Assembly: GCF_011947265.1 (NCBI RefSeq)
Contig: NZ_JAATHD010000002.1
Location: 124,001 to 188,000 of the forward strand
Direction of reading: 5' to 3'
DNA length: 64,000 bases
DNA from: Paenibacillus sp. HB172176
GTDB lineage: Bacteria; Bacillota; Bacilli; Paenibacillales; Paenibacillaceae
Shown here: piece after piece, positions 1-8,067 of the stretch
Numbering within the stretch: the stretch's first letter is position 1
Layout: each line of letters begins with the position of its first letter
Made by a program: the position numbers and the translations under genes
Notes under the pieces: generated by a model
Database searches by the model: none
What the model was told of the DNA's origin: nothing
Seen by the model: the letters and a program-made list of their open reading frames with translations, nothing else

Positions 1-133
1 CGATTTGATCAGGAGGACTTTCCAATCTGCTGTCCGGCGCCGGACTAACCTCCACAAGAGAAGCGTGCGCGAAGGCTTGAGTCGGAAACAGCAGCGCGCA
101 TAATAGAATGATCACCGCTGTCAGATGTCGCAA
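1..133 (-). CDS. CopC-like copper-binding protein, N-terminal part
   Basis: The gene runs off the left edge; about 44 codons are visible. A TTG start at 131-133 follows a GGAGGAAA ribosome binding site 7-8 bases upstream; no ATG fits. The protein opens with a hydrophobic signal peptide ending FPTQAFA, then HASLVEVSPAPDSRLESPPD. A mature N-terminal His followed by a SPA..S.L..PP pattern is typical of CopC/YcnJ domains, which bind copper outside the membrane. Whether it continues into a CopD/YcnJ membrane part cannot be seen. The 134-399 stretch to the next gene holds a TATAAT at 349-354 with no convincing -35 box. Confidence 0.7.
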   Translation of the reverse strand, partial: MRHLTAVIILLCALLFPTQAFAHASLVEVSPAPDSRLESPPDQI

Positions 134-399
134 TACTTGATTTCCTCCCACGGAAGCAGACTCCTTTCTACCCTTGTATACGTCCTTTCGCGAATAACAT
201 TCATAAGTGTATGCCATAATTAGGAACGTGTATATGACCCGCATGGGCTATGGATTTGAAGGAATTGTGACCATTTAAGATGGAAGGCTGCATAATTTCA
301 GCGCGTCATCGAGTTGACCGTTTTAATGGTTCCTTAATCTGTTTAAGATATAATTAGGAAAGCACATTCATTTCATGTTGCAGAAAGGAGCTTCATCTT

Positions 400-2019
400 A
401 TGTATCTTGCCCTGTTTATTATTCTCATTGCATTGCTCGTGCTTCCCCCCCTTATCTTGCTAGGCTATATGTACATCGTCTCGAAGAAGCCTCAGCATTC
501 CATCATTCGGGCGCATCCCTATCTTGGCTGGCTCCGTTATCTGCTCGAAAAGCTCGGTCCTGAATTCCGACAATATTGGTTCGACAACGACACGGAAGGC
601 AAGCCTTTCTCCAGGGCGGAATATGAAGGTCTGGTGTTCGCCGCCAAATATCGGACCGACCTGATCAGCTTTGGCTCTCGGCGGGATTATGAGAAAGCGG
701 GCTTCTATATCGGGAACAGCATGTATCCGAAACTAGTCGAAGATCTTAGAGTGGCGAATCGCGAAGAGCTCGACGGCAAAAAGTATCATATCATCGAAGA
801 AGGCATGTTCACCCGTAAGGAGAATTTGCGAATGGGCAAAGTCAAGCCCTGGCTGCTCGAGGAATCGGATGCGATCGTATTCGGCGAGCTTCGCAGACAT
901 CCTTGGCGGGTGCGCGGCATGTTCGGCGCTTCTGCAACCTCTTACGGCTCGGTCGGCGAGCATTATATCTTGTCTACGGGGAGCGGCGCCCGTATGGCCG
1001 GAGGCTCCTGGATCAATACTGGCGAAGGCGGAGTCGCTCCGGAGCATTTGGCCACTGGCGCAGACGTCATCTCCCAGATTGGACCCGGATTGTTCGGTTA
1101 TCGGGATGACCATGGCCAATTCTCCTTCGACGAATTCCGCGCCAAGGCAGCCGAGCCGAATATCAAAGCTTTCGAACTGAAATTCGCACAAGGCGCGAAG
1201 ATTCGCGGCGGTCATCTCGAAGGCGTGAAAGTGAACGAGAAGATTGCCCAAATTCGCAAAGTGCCTGTCGGACAAACGGTAAACTCCCCCAATCGCTTTC
1301 CCTTTCTCAACAACTCACGAGAAACGATGCAATTCATTGGAAGGCTTCAAGAGGAGGGCGGCAAGCCCGTCGGCATTAAGATTGTCGTCGGGTATGCCGA
1401 AGGCTTGAACGAATTTTTCCAAGCGATGATCGACTTGGACATCTACCCGGACTTCATTACCGTTGACGGAAGCGAAGGCGGCTCGGGCGCAACGTTCAAA
1501 TCGATGGCGGACAGTATGGGGCTGCCCCTCTATTCCGCGCTGATCGCCGTTGATGACGCCGCGAGATCATTCGGCATTCGGGACAAATTCCGAATCATCG
1601 CTTCCGGCAAGCTGATCTCCTCCGACAAAGTGGCCGTGGCGCTGGGGCTCGGCGCGGATGCGGTCAATTCGGCACGCGGATTCATGATGGCGAACGGATG
1701 TATCATGGCGCTGCAATGCGAGACTGGCCGCTGCCCATCGGGAGTAGCGACGGCGGATCCCCGATATATGGATGCGCTGGTGCCGGAGGAGAAGCAATGG
1801 CGCGTTATGAATTACGTTATCCAATTGCGTGAAAGCTTGTTTGCTCTGGCAGCGGCATGCGGACTCGACAGTCCGAGACAGCTGACCAGAGATCATATTG
1901 TGTTCCGAGATGTTAACGGCAAGACAAAACGCATTAGCGAGCTGTATCCCTATCCCGATCAATTAGAGGAGGCGGAGCATGAAAGCGACCGATCTTATGG
2001 TGAAGTGTCTGGAGGCTGA
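400..2019 (+). CDS. FMN-binding glutamate synthase-like protein
   Basis: This 539-residue protein matches the FMN-binding synthase domain of glutamate synthase without the glutaminase domain. An N-terminal membrane segment (about residues 2-26) is followed by a TIM-barrel-like body. Cys434, Cys440 and Cys445 have the C-x5-C-x4-C spacing of the [3Fe-4S] ligands in GltB, in the context CIMALQCETGRCPSG. A GSEGGSGA glycine-rich stretch fits the flavin site. An AAAGGAG site precedes the ATG. It is first in an operon with a ThDP enzyme whose start lies 41 bases inside its 3' end, and with an aldehyde dehydrogenase. The family assignment is firm (YerD-like); without a glutaminase partner the reaction is unknown. 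Confidence 0.88.
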   Translation: MYLALFIILIALLVLPPLILLGYMYIVSKKPQHSIIRAHPYLGWLRYLLEKLGPEFRQYWFDNDTEGKPFSRAEYEGLVFAAKYRTDLISFGSRRDYEKAGFYIGNSMYPKLVEDLRVANREELDGKKYHIIEEGMFTRKENLRMGKVKPWLLEESDAIVFGELRRHPWRVRGMFGASATSYGSVGEHYILSTGSGARMAGGSWINTGEGGVAPEHLATGADVISQIGPGLFGYRDDHGQFSFDEFRAKAAEPNIKAFELKFAQGAKIRGGHLEGVKVNEKIAQIRKVPVGQTVNSPNRFPFLNNSRETMQFIGRLQEEGGKPVGIKIVVGYAEGLNEFFQAMIDLDIYPDFITVDGSEGGSGATFKSMADSMGLPLYSALIAVDDAARSFGIRDKFRIIASGKLISSDKVAVALGLGADAVNSARGFMMANGCIMALQCETGRCPSGVATADPRYMDALVPEEKQWRVMNYVIQLRESLFALAAACGLDSPRQLTRDHIVFRDVNGKTKRISELYPYPDQLEEAEHESDRSYGEVSGG

Positions 2020-3556
2020 GGGCGTGGATTATATATTCGGCATTCCAGGCGAGGAGAATATTGATCTGATGGATTCCTTGTCGAGATCCTCGATCTCCTT
2101 CGTCCTGACGCGCCATGAGCAGGCGGCGGCGTTTATGGCGGATGTGTATGGACGCTTGACCGGGAAGCCAGGCGTGTGTCTGGCAACGCTTGGTCCCGGC
2201 GCGACGAATCTGATTACAGGCGTCGCCAACGCGCAGTTGGATCGTTCACCCCTGATTGCGATTACCGGGCAGGCGGAACGCACTCGACTGCATAAGGAAT
2301 CCCATCAGAACATTGATACAGTTCAGGTCTTCAAAGCGATTACCAAATATGATCAACAAGTATTGGCGGCCGAGACGATTCCGGAGATTGTGCGGAAAGC
2401 GTTCAATCTAGCGACTCGCGAGAATCCTGGCGCCATTCATATATCCTTGCCAGTGGATACTGCCAAGGAAGAGACGAACGGCGAGCCGCCGTATATAGGC
2501 AAGCAGGCGAAAGCTGCTCCGAATAAAGCGTCTCTGCGAGAAGCGGCAACACTTATCGCAGGCGCGAAAGATCCGATTATTCTAGCCGGCAACGGCGTCA
2601 TTCGAGGGCGCGCATCTGAAGAGCTGAAGGCGTTGGTTCAGGCCGGCAATCTTCCAGCGGTCCATACCTTCATGGCCAAGGGCATATTGCCTTTCGAGCA
2701 TGAACTGAATCTATTCACCGTAGGCGGGCAGAAGCTGCCGGATGAATTGCGGCCGCTGCTCGCAGCCGATCTTATTATAGCCGTCGGTTTCGATCTGGTG
2801 GAATACGATCCGAAAGCCTGGAACTCGGATCGATCTCGGCGCATCCTTCATATTCATGCCGCTCCGTCCGAAACGGACGAGCATTATCCCGTCGCGCTCG
2901 AGGTAATCGGCGATTTGAGATATTCATTAATGGCATTAACAACATATGTCGAACAAAGATCCGAATCTTCCGCTCATTTTGCCATCCGGAGGCGAAGGCT
3001 TCAACAACTGCAGGCTTTGCCTTCGCCTCCGGAGCAGCTGCCGCAGAAAATCATGCAGTATCTGAGCGAGCAGCTGCCGCCGGATGCCGCTCTCATCTCC
3101 GATGTAGGCTTGCATAAGCTTTGGGTGTCGCGTTGGTATCAGCCGAAGCGCCCGGGTCAGACCATCATCTTCAACGGACTCGCGTCCATGGGCGTATCCC
3201 TTCCCGGCGCGATCGGAGCCAGACTTGCAAGACCTGATGCGCCTGTTGTCGTCGTGTCCGGCGACGGCGGATTCATGATGAATTCCCAGGAGCTGGAGAC
3301 TGCGAAGCGATTGGGGCTTGCTTTTACAATCATTGTGTTTAACGATAAGCATTTGAGTTTAATAGAGAAGCATCAACAGGATTCTGATCTTGCGGTTACG
3401 CAGATTTCATTCACGAATCCTGATTTTGCGCTTTATGCGCAAAGCTTCGGGATCGCTCACCGAAGTGCGAGAACGCCGGAGGAATTCTCGGCAGCGTTAG
3501 AGGAAGCCGTGAACAGCGGCGAGCTTAATCTGCTCGAAATCATTCATAAGAGGTGA
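1979..3556 (+). CDS. Acetolactate synthase-type ThDP enzyme
   Basis: A 525-residue thiamine-diphosphate enzyme of the acetolactate synthase large-subunit/AlsS type, which condenses pyruvate to acetolactate. Catalytic Glu47 sits in TRHEQAAAFMA, and the GDGGFMMNSQELETA to N(D)K motif near residue 420 is the ThDP/Mg site. The GFDLVEYDPKAWN segment resembles catabolic AlsS. It is about 40 residues shorter than AlsS, and no regulatory subunit lies nearby. GAGGAGG precedes the ATG, which lies 41 bases inside the upstream gene and suggests translational coupling. The family is clear, but oxalyl-CoA, sulfo- and glyoxylate-type ThDP enzymes are relatives, so the substrate is inferred. Confidence 0.85.
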   Translation: MKATDLMVKCLEAEGVDYIFGIPGEENIDLMDSLSRSSISFVLTRHEQAAAFMADVYGRLTGKPGVCLATLGPGATNLITGVANAQLDRSPLIAITGQAERTRLHKESHQNIDTVQVFKAITKYDQQVLAAETIPEIVRKAFNLATRENPGAIHISLPVDTAKEETNGEPPYIGKQAKAAPNKASLREAATLIAGAKDPIILAGNGVIRGRASEELKALVQAGNLPAVHTFMAKGILPFEHELNLFTVGGQKLPDELRPLLAADLIIAVGFDLVEYDPKAWNSDRSRRILHIHAAPSETDEHYPVALEVIGDLRYSLMALTTYVEQRSESSAHFAIRRRRLQQLQALPSPPEQLPQKIMQYLSEQLPPDAALISDVGLHKLWVSRWYQPKRPGQTIIFNGLASMGVSLPGAIGARLARPDAPVVVVSGDGGFMMNSQELETAKRLGLAFTIIVFNDKHLSLIEKHQQDSDLAVTQISFTNPDFALYAQSFGIAHRSARTPEEFSAALEEAVNSGELNLLEIIHKR

Positions 3557-3562
3557 AAGAAG

Positions 3563-5011
3563 ATGGAACCTACAAAGCTTTGGATTAATGATGAATGGCT
3601 GGATGCGGATCAAAGCGTACCTTTGTACAACCCCCATACCGAAGAACAAATAGCGGAAATCGGCTATGCTTCTGCCACTCAAGCGGAGCTGGCTATTGCA
3701 GCCGCGGCCAGAGCCTTTGCTGTGAATCGCAACAAACCGGCCTATGAACGGGCTGCGGTACTCTCACGCGTTGCGGATCTCTTTCGGGAGCGGCATGAAG
3801 AAGCGGCTCAGCTTGTCGCGAAGGAAGCGGCCAAGCCTATTCGAGCAGCCCGCGGAGAGATCGACCGCACAATTGAGACCTATCAATTATCGGCGGAAGC
3901 GGCGAAGAACGTCTACGGCCAGGTAATCCCCATGGACGCGGTGCCGGGAGGCGAGAAAAATACTGCCTACACGGCGCGCGAGCCGCTAGGCGTTGTCGCG
4001 GCCATTACGCCATTCAACTTCCCGATGAATCTCGTAGCGCATAAAGTCGGTCCCGCCATCGCGGCCGGCAATACCATAGTATTAAAGCCAGCTGAGAAAA
4101 CGCCGCTTTCGGCGCTCTTCCTTGCGGAATTATTCCGGGAAGCTGGGCTGCCGGCTGGCGTGCTCAACATTATTCCCGGTTACGGCGAAGAGCTGAGCGA
4201 GATATTGACGACGCATGAACAGGTTGCGTTCATTACCTTCACAGGCAGTCCGCGCGTGGGCAAGCTGATTCGCTCACAAGCCGGGCTGCGCAGAGTAACG
4301 CTGGAGCTCGGCTCGAATTCGCCGCTCCTGATCGACGAGGGCTTCAGCGATCAGGAGCTGGATCGCATCGCCGATCAAGCGATTACTGGCGCTTTCTCCT
4401 ATAACGGTCAGATATGCATCTCCATTCAACGCATCTATGTACATGAGAACGTCTATGATGATTTTATCGATCGCATGGCCATTAAAGCTCAGCAATTGAA
4501 GATTGGCGATCCGCTTGAGGAAGACACGGATATCTGCTCTCTCATTACCCATGAGGCGGCGGAGCGTCTCAAAACCTGGCTTGAGCAAGCCATTCAAGGC
4601 GGCTCCAAGATTAGAAGCGGAGGTATATTCATTAATCATGTGATGCATCCAACCATTCTGACGAATGTGCCGCTGGACGCAGAGCTTAATCGCGATGAGG
4701 CTTTCGGTCCGATCGTGACCATCTCTCCCTTCAAGTCGTGGAGCGAAGCGATCGATCTTGCTAACGACTCCCAGTTCGGCTTGAATGCCGGAGCGTTCAC
4801 CAAGGATATCCAGCGCGCCTTCGCCGCTGCGAAGGGTATCAAGTCCGGCGCCGTGCTCATCAATCAGATTCCGACCTTCCGCGTAGATCAGATGCCTTAT
4901 GGCGGCGTGAAGAACAGCGGATCCGGCCGCGAGGGCGTCCGCTATGCGATGGAGGACATGATGGAGACGAAGCTGGTCAGCTTCCGAACAGGCGTATACG
5001 ACGAAGAGTAA
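3563..5011 (+). CDS. NAD(P)-dependent aldehyde dehydrogenase
   Basis: A 482-residue aldehyde dehydrogenase superfamily protein that oxidises an aldehyde to an acid. The NAD-site motif TPFNFPMN, general base Glu248 in TLELGSNSP and catalytic Cys285 in YNGQICISIQ are all present, as is a complete C-terminal oligomerisation region. GAGGTG lies 7 bases before the ATG, six bases after the stop of the ThDP gene, so it is the third gene of that operon. It may oxidise the aldehyde product of the ThDP enzyme, but the substrate cannot be read from sequence. A hairpin terminator follows at 5042-5077. Confidence 0.9.
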   Translation: MEPTKLWINDEWLDADQSVPLYNPHTEEQIAEIGYASATQAELAIAAAARAFAVNRNKPAYERAAVLSRVADLFRERHEEAAQLVAKEAAKPIRAARGEIDRTIETYQLSAEAAKNVYGQVIPMDAVPGGEKNTAYTAREPLGVVAAITPFNFPMNLVAHKVGPAIAAGNTIVLKPAEKTPLSALFLAELFREAGLPAGVLNIIPGYGEELSEILTTHEQVAFITFTGSPRVGKLIRSQAGLRRVTLELGSNSPLLIDEGFSDQELDRIADQAITGAFSYNGQICISIQRIYVHENVYDDFIDRMAIKAQQLKIGDPLEEDTDICSLITHEAAERLKTWLEQAIQGGSKIRSGGIFINHVMHPTILTNVPLDAELNRDEAFGPIVTISPFKSWSEAIDLANDSQFGLNAGAFTKDIQRAFAAAKGIKSGAVLINQIPTFRVDQMPYGGVKNSGSGREGVRYAMEDMMETKLVSFRTGVYDEE

Positions 5012-5041
5012 TTTAAGCTTTCAAAGTGGAGCAGCACACGA

Positions 5042-5077
5042 AACGCCTCCGCTCACTTAAGATGAGCCGGAGGCGTT
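5042..5077. terminator. Hairpin terminator after the aldehyde dehydrogenase operon
   Basis: An inverted repeat with arms AACGCCTCCG and CGGAGGCGTT, further paired by CTCA/TGAG around a short loop, lies 30 bases after the aldehyde dehydrogenase stop. The T-run on either side is weak, so termination strength is uncertain; it lies between convergent genes and could serve both. Confidence 0.6.
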
Positions 5078-5150
5078 AAAAATGATACGTATATCCATTA
5101 ATTTTATCTTATAAATCCTGCATTAGAAGAATTGCTGCGTATGCAGGAAT

Positions 5151-5411
5151 TCAATATTGTTCTCGCTTATATTTATTGTAACGATAAATCCCAGCAGCCA
5201 AATTGAGAATACCCAGCATTAAAGCACAATAAATCGGCAGCATCTGGATGAACGTAGGCGCGGTAGGACCGTTGCCCATCGGACCGATTTTGGGTTGATT
5301 CAAATCCCAGTAGATATAGAAGATGAAGAAACTGGATAGCAGGATTACGAAAACACTCCATACAATAAGGAAGATATGCCTCTTCAATTTATCACCTCGC
5401 TTTGGTAACAT
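5151..5411 (-). CDS. Small two-helix membrane protein, unknown function
   Basis: An 86-residue protein with two hydrophobic segments (about residues 12-33 and 55-74) joined by a loop rich in Asn, Pro and Gly, and a basic tail ending YRYNKYKREQY. No family is recognised. It begins five bases after the stop of the upstream lipoprotein gene, so the two are probably one transcript. The ATG at 5411 has a weak AGGA; a TTG at 5387 has a better AGGTGATAAA site and would remove eight residues. Confidence 0.65.
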   Translation of the reverse strand: MLPKRGDKLKRHIFLIVWSVFVILLSSFFIFYIYWDLNQPKIGPMGNGPTAPTFIQMLPIYCALMLGILNLAAGIYRYNKYKREQY

Positions 5412-5416
5412 TTTTC

Positions 5417-6112
5417 CTATTCATCTATAGCAATATTCGGTTGATTGGGATTTACGTTATCTATGTTTTCAAGAATCAACGTCTTCATTCTTGAATCATA
5501 ACGGAAATGATATCTTTCAACCGCATCATCCCCTGCAGAGTATCCTCCTTGAATCACAAGTTCATCCCCAATCGATTGTATCTCATGAATCGGTGATCGC
5601 CCTATTTTATCCTGAACCTGCCCATCCTCGAAGGTAATGGATATAGGGAAAGCCTGATTCCCCGTCGTGCCGAAGAAATAGGTCTCAAGGGCATGGCAAT
5701 CTGTATAATGCGGGGAGTAGATTAAGATTTCTATATCTCCTAATGTGATTCTCTTCATGTTCGTTGGATAATTGTCAGGCTGTACAATTGTGAAATCATC
5801 AGGGAATGTCAGGATGGAACGATCAGCCTCGTTCCCTTTCGGCTCCCAAATGACTTGAAAGGTTCCGCTCCACATGATATCGGTTTCCCTGCCTAAGCAG
5901 CTTGGCGCGCCTAATTCTGCTTCCGAAACTTGACCGACAGGCTTAATGATGAACTTGCCGCCCGTTGCTTCTCCAATCGCTCTTATCGACGCTCTTTCCG
6001 CTTCATTCTCCTTGTTGTTGCCTGCACGATTAGTCTTCGCGCTGCAAGCCGATAAGACAATTATGCTGATGAGCATAACGGCAAGCATTTTGAAGGGAAA
6101 ACGCTCGACCAT
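5417..6112 (-). CDS. Putative secreted lipoprotein, unknown function
   Basis: A 231-residue protein with a type II signal peptide: basic start, hydrophobic stretch and lipobox LSAC with Cys23 as the lipidated residue. The mature part is polar and opens with a low-complexity Asn/Glu/Lys linker, as in many Gram-positive surface lipoproteins. No enzymatic motif is recognised. The start ATG follows GGAGAGG at a rather long spacing; Met9 is an alternative. It lies upstream of, and probably co-transcribed with, the small membrane protein gene. Confidence 0.75.
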   Translation of the reverse strand: MVERFPFKMLAVMLISIIVLSACSAKTNRAGNNKENEAERASIRAIGEATGGKFIIKPVGQVSEAELGAPSCLGRETDIMWSGTFQVIWEPKGNEADRSILTFPDDFTIVQPDNYPTNMKRITLGDIEILIYSPHYTDCHALETYFFGTTGNQAFPISITFEDGQVQDKIGRSPIHEIQSIGDELVIQGGYSAGDDAVERYHFRYDSRMKTLILENIDNVNPNQPNIAIDE

Positions 6113-6341
6113 TCACAACCATCCTCTCCGCATCGTTCTAAGCTTATTAAGAATCACGTTTACCTCAACGGAAATTCCATACTAATTAAGACGAAAGCTT
6201 CAGCGCAAAGGTTTCTTCAAAATGCCCCCTTCCACAACTAAAAACTCGATGATCATGCCAGATGCTCTCCCCCCATTCAGACAATTAATCACATTAAATA
6301 AAATAAATCTGTTCATTCTAACCTCCACTTCGCTTGCAACA

Positions 6342-6368
6342 CAAAAAGCAGCATCCGAAGATGCTGCT
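6342..6368 (-). terminator. Rho-independent terminator of asd
   Basis: A perfect 9-bp stem (AGCAGCATC / GATGCTGCT, CGAA loop) is followed on the minus strand by TTTTTGTGTT, about 50 bases after the asd stop. A second AT-rich hairpin (GACATAAT / ATTATGTC, 6378-6397) lies between stop and terminator. The rest of the 6113-6420 gap shows nothing else recognisable. Confidence 0.85.
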
Positions 6369-6420
6369 CAATTAGTTGACATAATTATTATTATGTCATC
6401 AAACTCGTTAACTTAACTTA

Positions 6421-7518
6421 TTATTTGGGCTGGATATAACCTTCAGCCTTTAGCAGCTCCGCAATTAGAACCGCTCCACCTGCAGCGCCGCGCACGGTGT
6501 TATGCGACAAGCCAACGAATTTATAATCATAGATCGTATCCTCGCGCAAACGGCCTGTCGAAACACCCATGCCGCGCTCAATGTCGCGATCCAGCTTTGT
6601 CTGCGGACGATTCTCTTCTTCGAAGTACGTAATGAATTGCTTCGGCGCGCTTGGCAGTCCAAGCTCCTGAGGACGTCCGGCGAATTCCGACCAGCGCTTC
6701 AGAATCTCTTCCTTCGACGGCTTGTTCTCGAACGAAACAAACACGGATGCCATATGGCCGTCGAGGACAGGCACGCGAATGCATTGCGTCGTAATAAGCG
6801 GCGCGCTTGCTTTCACAATTCCGCTCTCATCGACGCTGCCCCAGATGCGAAGCGGCTCCTGCTCGCTCTTCTCTTCCTCTCCGCCGATATACGGAATAAC
6901 GTTGTCGAGCATTTCCGGCCAATCGGAGAAGTTTTTGCCTGCGCCGGAAATCGCCTGATAAGTCGATGCGACAACCTTGGTCGGCTTGAAATCCAGCAAG
7001 GCGTGAAGCGCCGGCACATAGCTCTGAATCGAGCAGTTCGGCTTAACGGCGATGAAGCCCGTTGAAGTGCCGAGACGCTTTCTTTGCGCAGCAATGACTT
7101 CAAGATGTCCCGGATTAATTTCGGGAATGACCATCGGAACATCCGGCGTCCAGCGATGCGCTGAATTGTTGGAGATTACAGGCGTTCCCGTCTTCGCGTA
7201 AGCTTCTTCCAGCGCTTTGATCTCATCCTTCTGCATATCCACGGCGCAGAAAATGAAGTCCACATCGGCTGCTACTTCCTCCACCTTCGATGCATCTTGA
7301 ACAATAATCGGTTTCACGTTGGCAGGAACATCTCCGGATAGCTTCCATCTGCCTTTGACTGCTTCCTCATAGGTTTTGCCCGCGGATCCCGCGCTCGCAG
7401 CTATCGATGTGACTTGAAACCAAGGATGACCATCCAGCAATTGAATGAAACGTTGTCCTACCATGCCTGTTCCGCCTACGATGCTTACTCTTAATTTATT
7501 TTCCATTTCTTCGTCCAT
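6421..7518 (-). CDS. asd: Aspartate-semialdehyde dehydrogenase, archaeal/fungal type
   Basis: This 365-residue enzyme reduces aspartyl phosphate to aspartate semialdehyde, the branch point to lysine/diaminopimelate, threonine and methionine. The N-terminal GGTGMVGQRF is the NADP loop and the KPNCSIQ motif holds the catalytic Cys. Length and motifs such as ISNNSAHRW and HNTVRGAAGG fit the archaeal/yeast subfamily rather than the usual bacterial Asd of about 330-340 residues. The ATG at 7518 has a close GGAGAGG; Met5 (7506) is an alternative. A T-box leader lies upstream and a strong terminator downstream, so it appears monocistronic. Confidence 0.92.
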   Translation of the reverse strand: MDEEMENKLRVSIVGGTGMVGQRFIQLLDGHPWFQVTSIAASAGSAGKTYEEAVKGRWKLSGDVPANVKPIIVQDASKVEEVAADVDFIFCAVDMQKDEIKALEEAYAKTGTPVISNNSAHRWTPDVPMVIPEINPGHLEVIAAQRKRLGTSTGFIAVKPNCSIQSYVPALHALLDFKPTKVVASTYQAISGAGKNFSDWPEMLDNVIPYIGGEEEKSEQEPLRIWGSVDESGIVKASAPLITTQCIRVPVLDGHMASVFVSFENKPSKEEILKRWSEFAGRPQELGLPSAPKQFITYFEEENRPQTKLDRDIERGMGVSTGRLREDTIYDYKFVGLSHNTVRGAAGGAVLIAELLKAEGYIQPK

Positions 7519-7622
7519 TCCTCTCCGTTGTTCGCATTATTCATAATAGCTTATTCATTCCGGCATTCCTGCAACACTGCTCCATGATACCTGGCTGATA
7601 CGAAGTAGCAACTCTTGGAATT

Positions 7623-7925
7623 AAAAAAAACCCCTCCCTCAAGACTGTGATGTCTTAAGGGCGAGATTTGTATACTCGCGGTACCACCTTAATTTCGCCG
7701 GCATGTCGCCATGCAAGCCTCTTCAAGTACGGCATGAATGCAATCATGATTATACTCTAGCCCTGTAACAGGAGCGCCTGGCTCATCATCCCCCATTGCT
7801 TGGGTTCCTATGAGCAGCTCGGAGTCTTTGTTCAATATCGACGACTTTGCTCCCTTTCAGCAATCAGGAGCTCTCTGTGAAAGCGCACGTATATCTACTC
7901 GTCTCGTCGCAGCTTTTGAATGTTG
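7623..7925 (-). promoter_or_regulatory. T-box riboswitch leader of asd, probably lysine-specific
   Basis: The minus strand carries a complete T-box leader. Stem I has the AGTA motif (7896-7899) and a CAGAGAGCTCC segment. The specifier region reads GAAC-AAA-GACTCC, giving AAA (Lys) at 7827-7829. The T-box AGGTGGTACCGCG lies at 7677-7689. A terminator stem (CCCTTAAGAC / GTCTTGAGGG) followed by eight Ts ends the leader. The TGGT bulge would pair with an ACCA tRNA end. Known mechanism: uncharged tRNA stabilises the antiterminator. Presence of the T-box is firm; the Lys reading follows the usual one-base offset after GAA and suits asd. Confidence 0.93.
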
Positions 7926-7930
7926 CGATT

Positions 7931-7959
7931 ATTTTAACAAAAAAAACGTGCAACGTAAA
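7931..7959 (-). promoter_or_regulatory. Promoter of the asd T-box leader
   Basis: TTTACG (-35, 7954-7959), a 17-base spacer and TAAAAT (-10, 7931-7936) on the minus strand stand just upstream of the T-box leader and would start transcription near 7924. Confidence 0.7.
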
Positions 7960-8067
7960 CCGTAACCTTGAAATTTCTCGAATTTAACAAGAAGAAATAT
8001 CATTGGTTGAAAGACTGCGCTATCCTTTGGCGATTAACTAAGATAACATAATTATAGTTATGTCTAC

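Noticed and set aside
7827..7833. Thr (ACA), Gln (CAA) or Asn (AAC) as T-box specifier
   Set aside because: With the usual one-base offset after the GAA of the specifier loop, AAA is selected and it suits asd; the other readings need a different offset. Not excluded without a covariance model.
8040..8066. Terminator after the ABC permease
   Set aside because: The AT-rich inverted repeat there is bulged and has no T-run.
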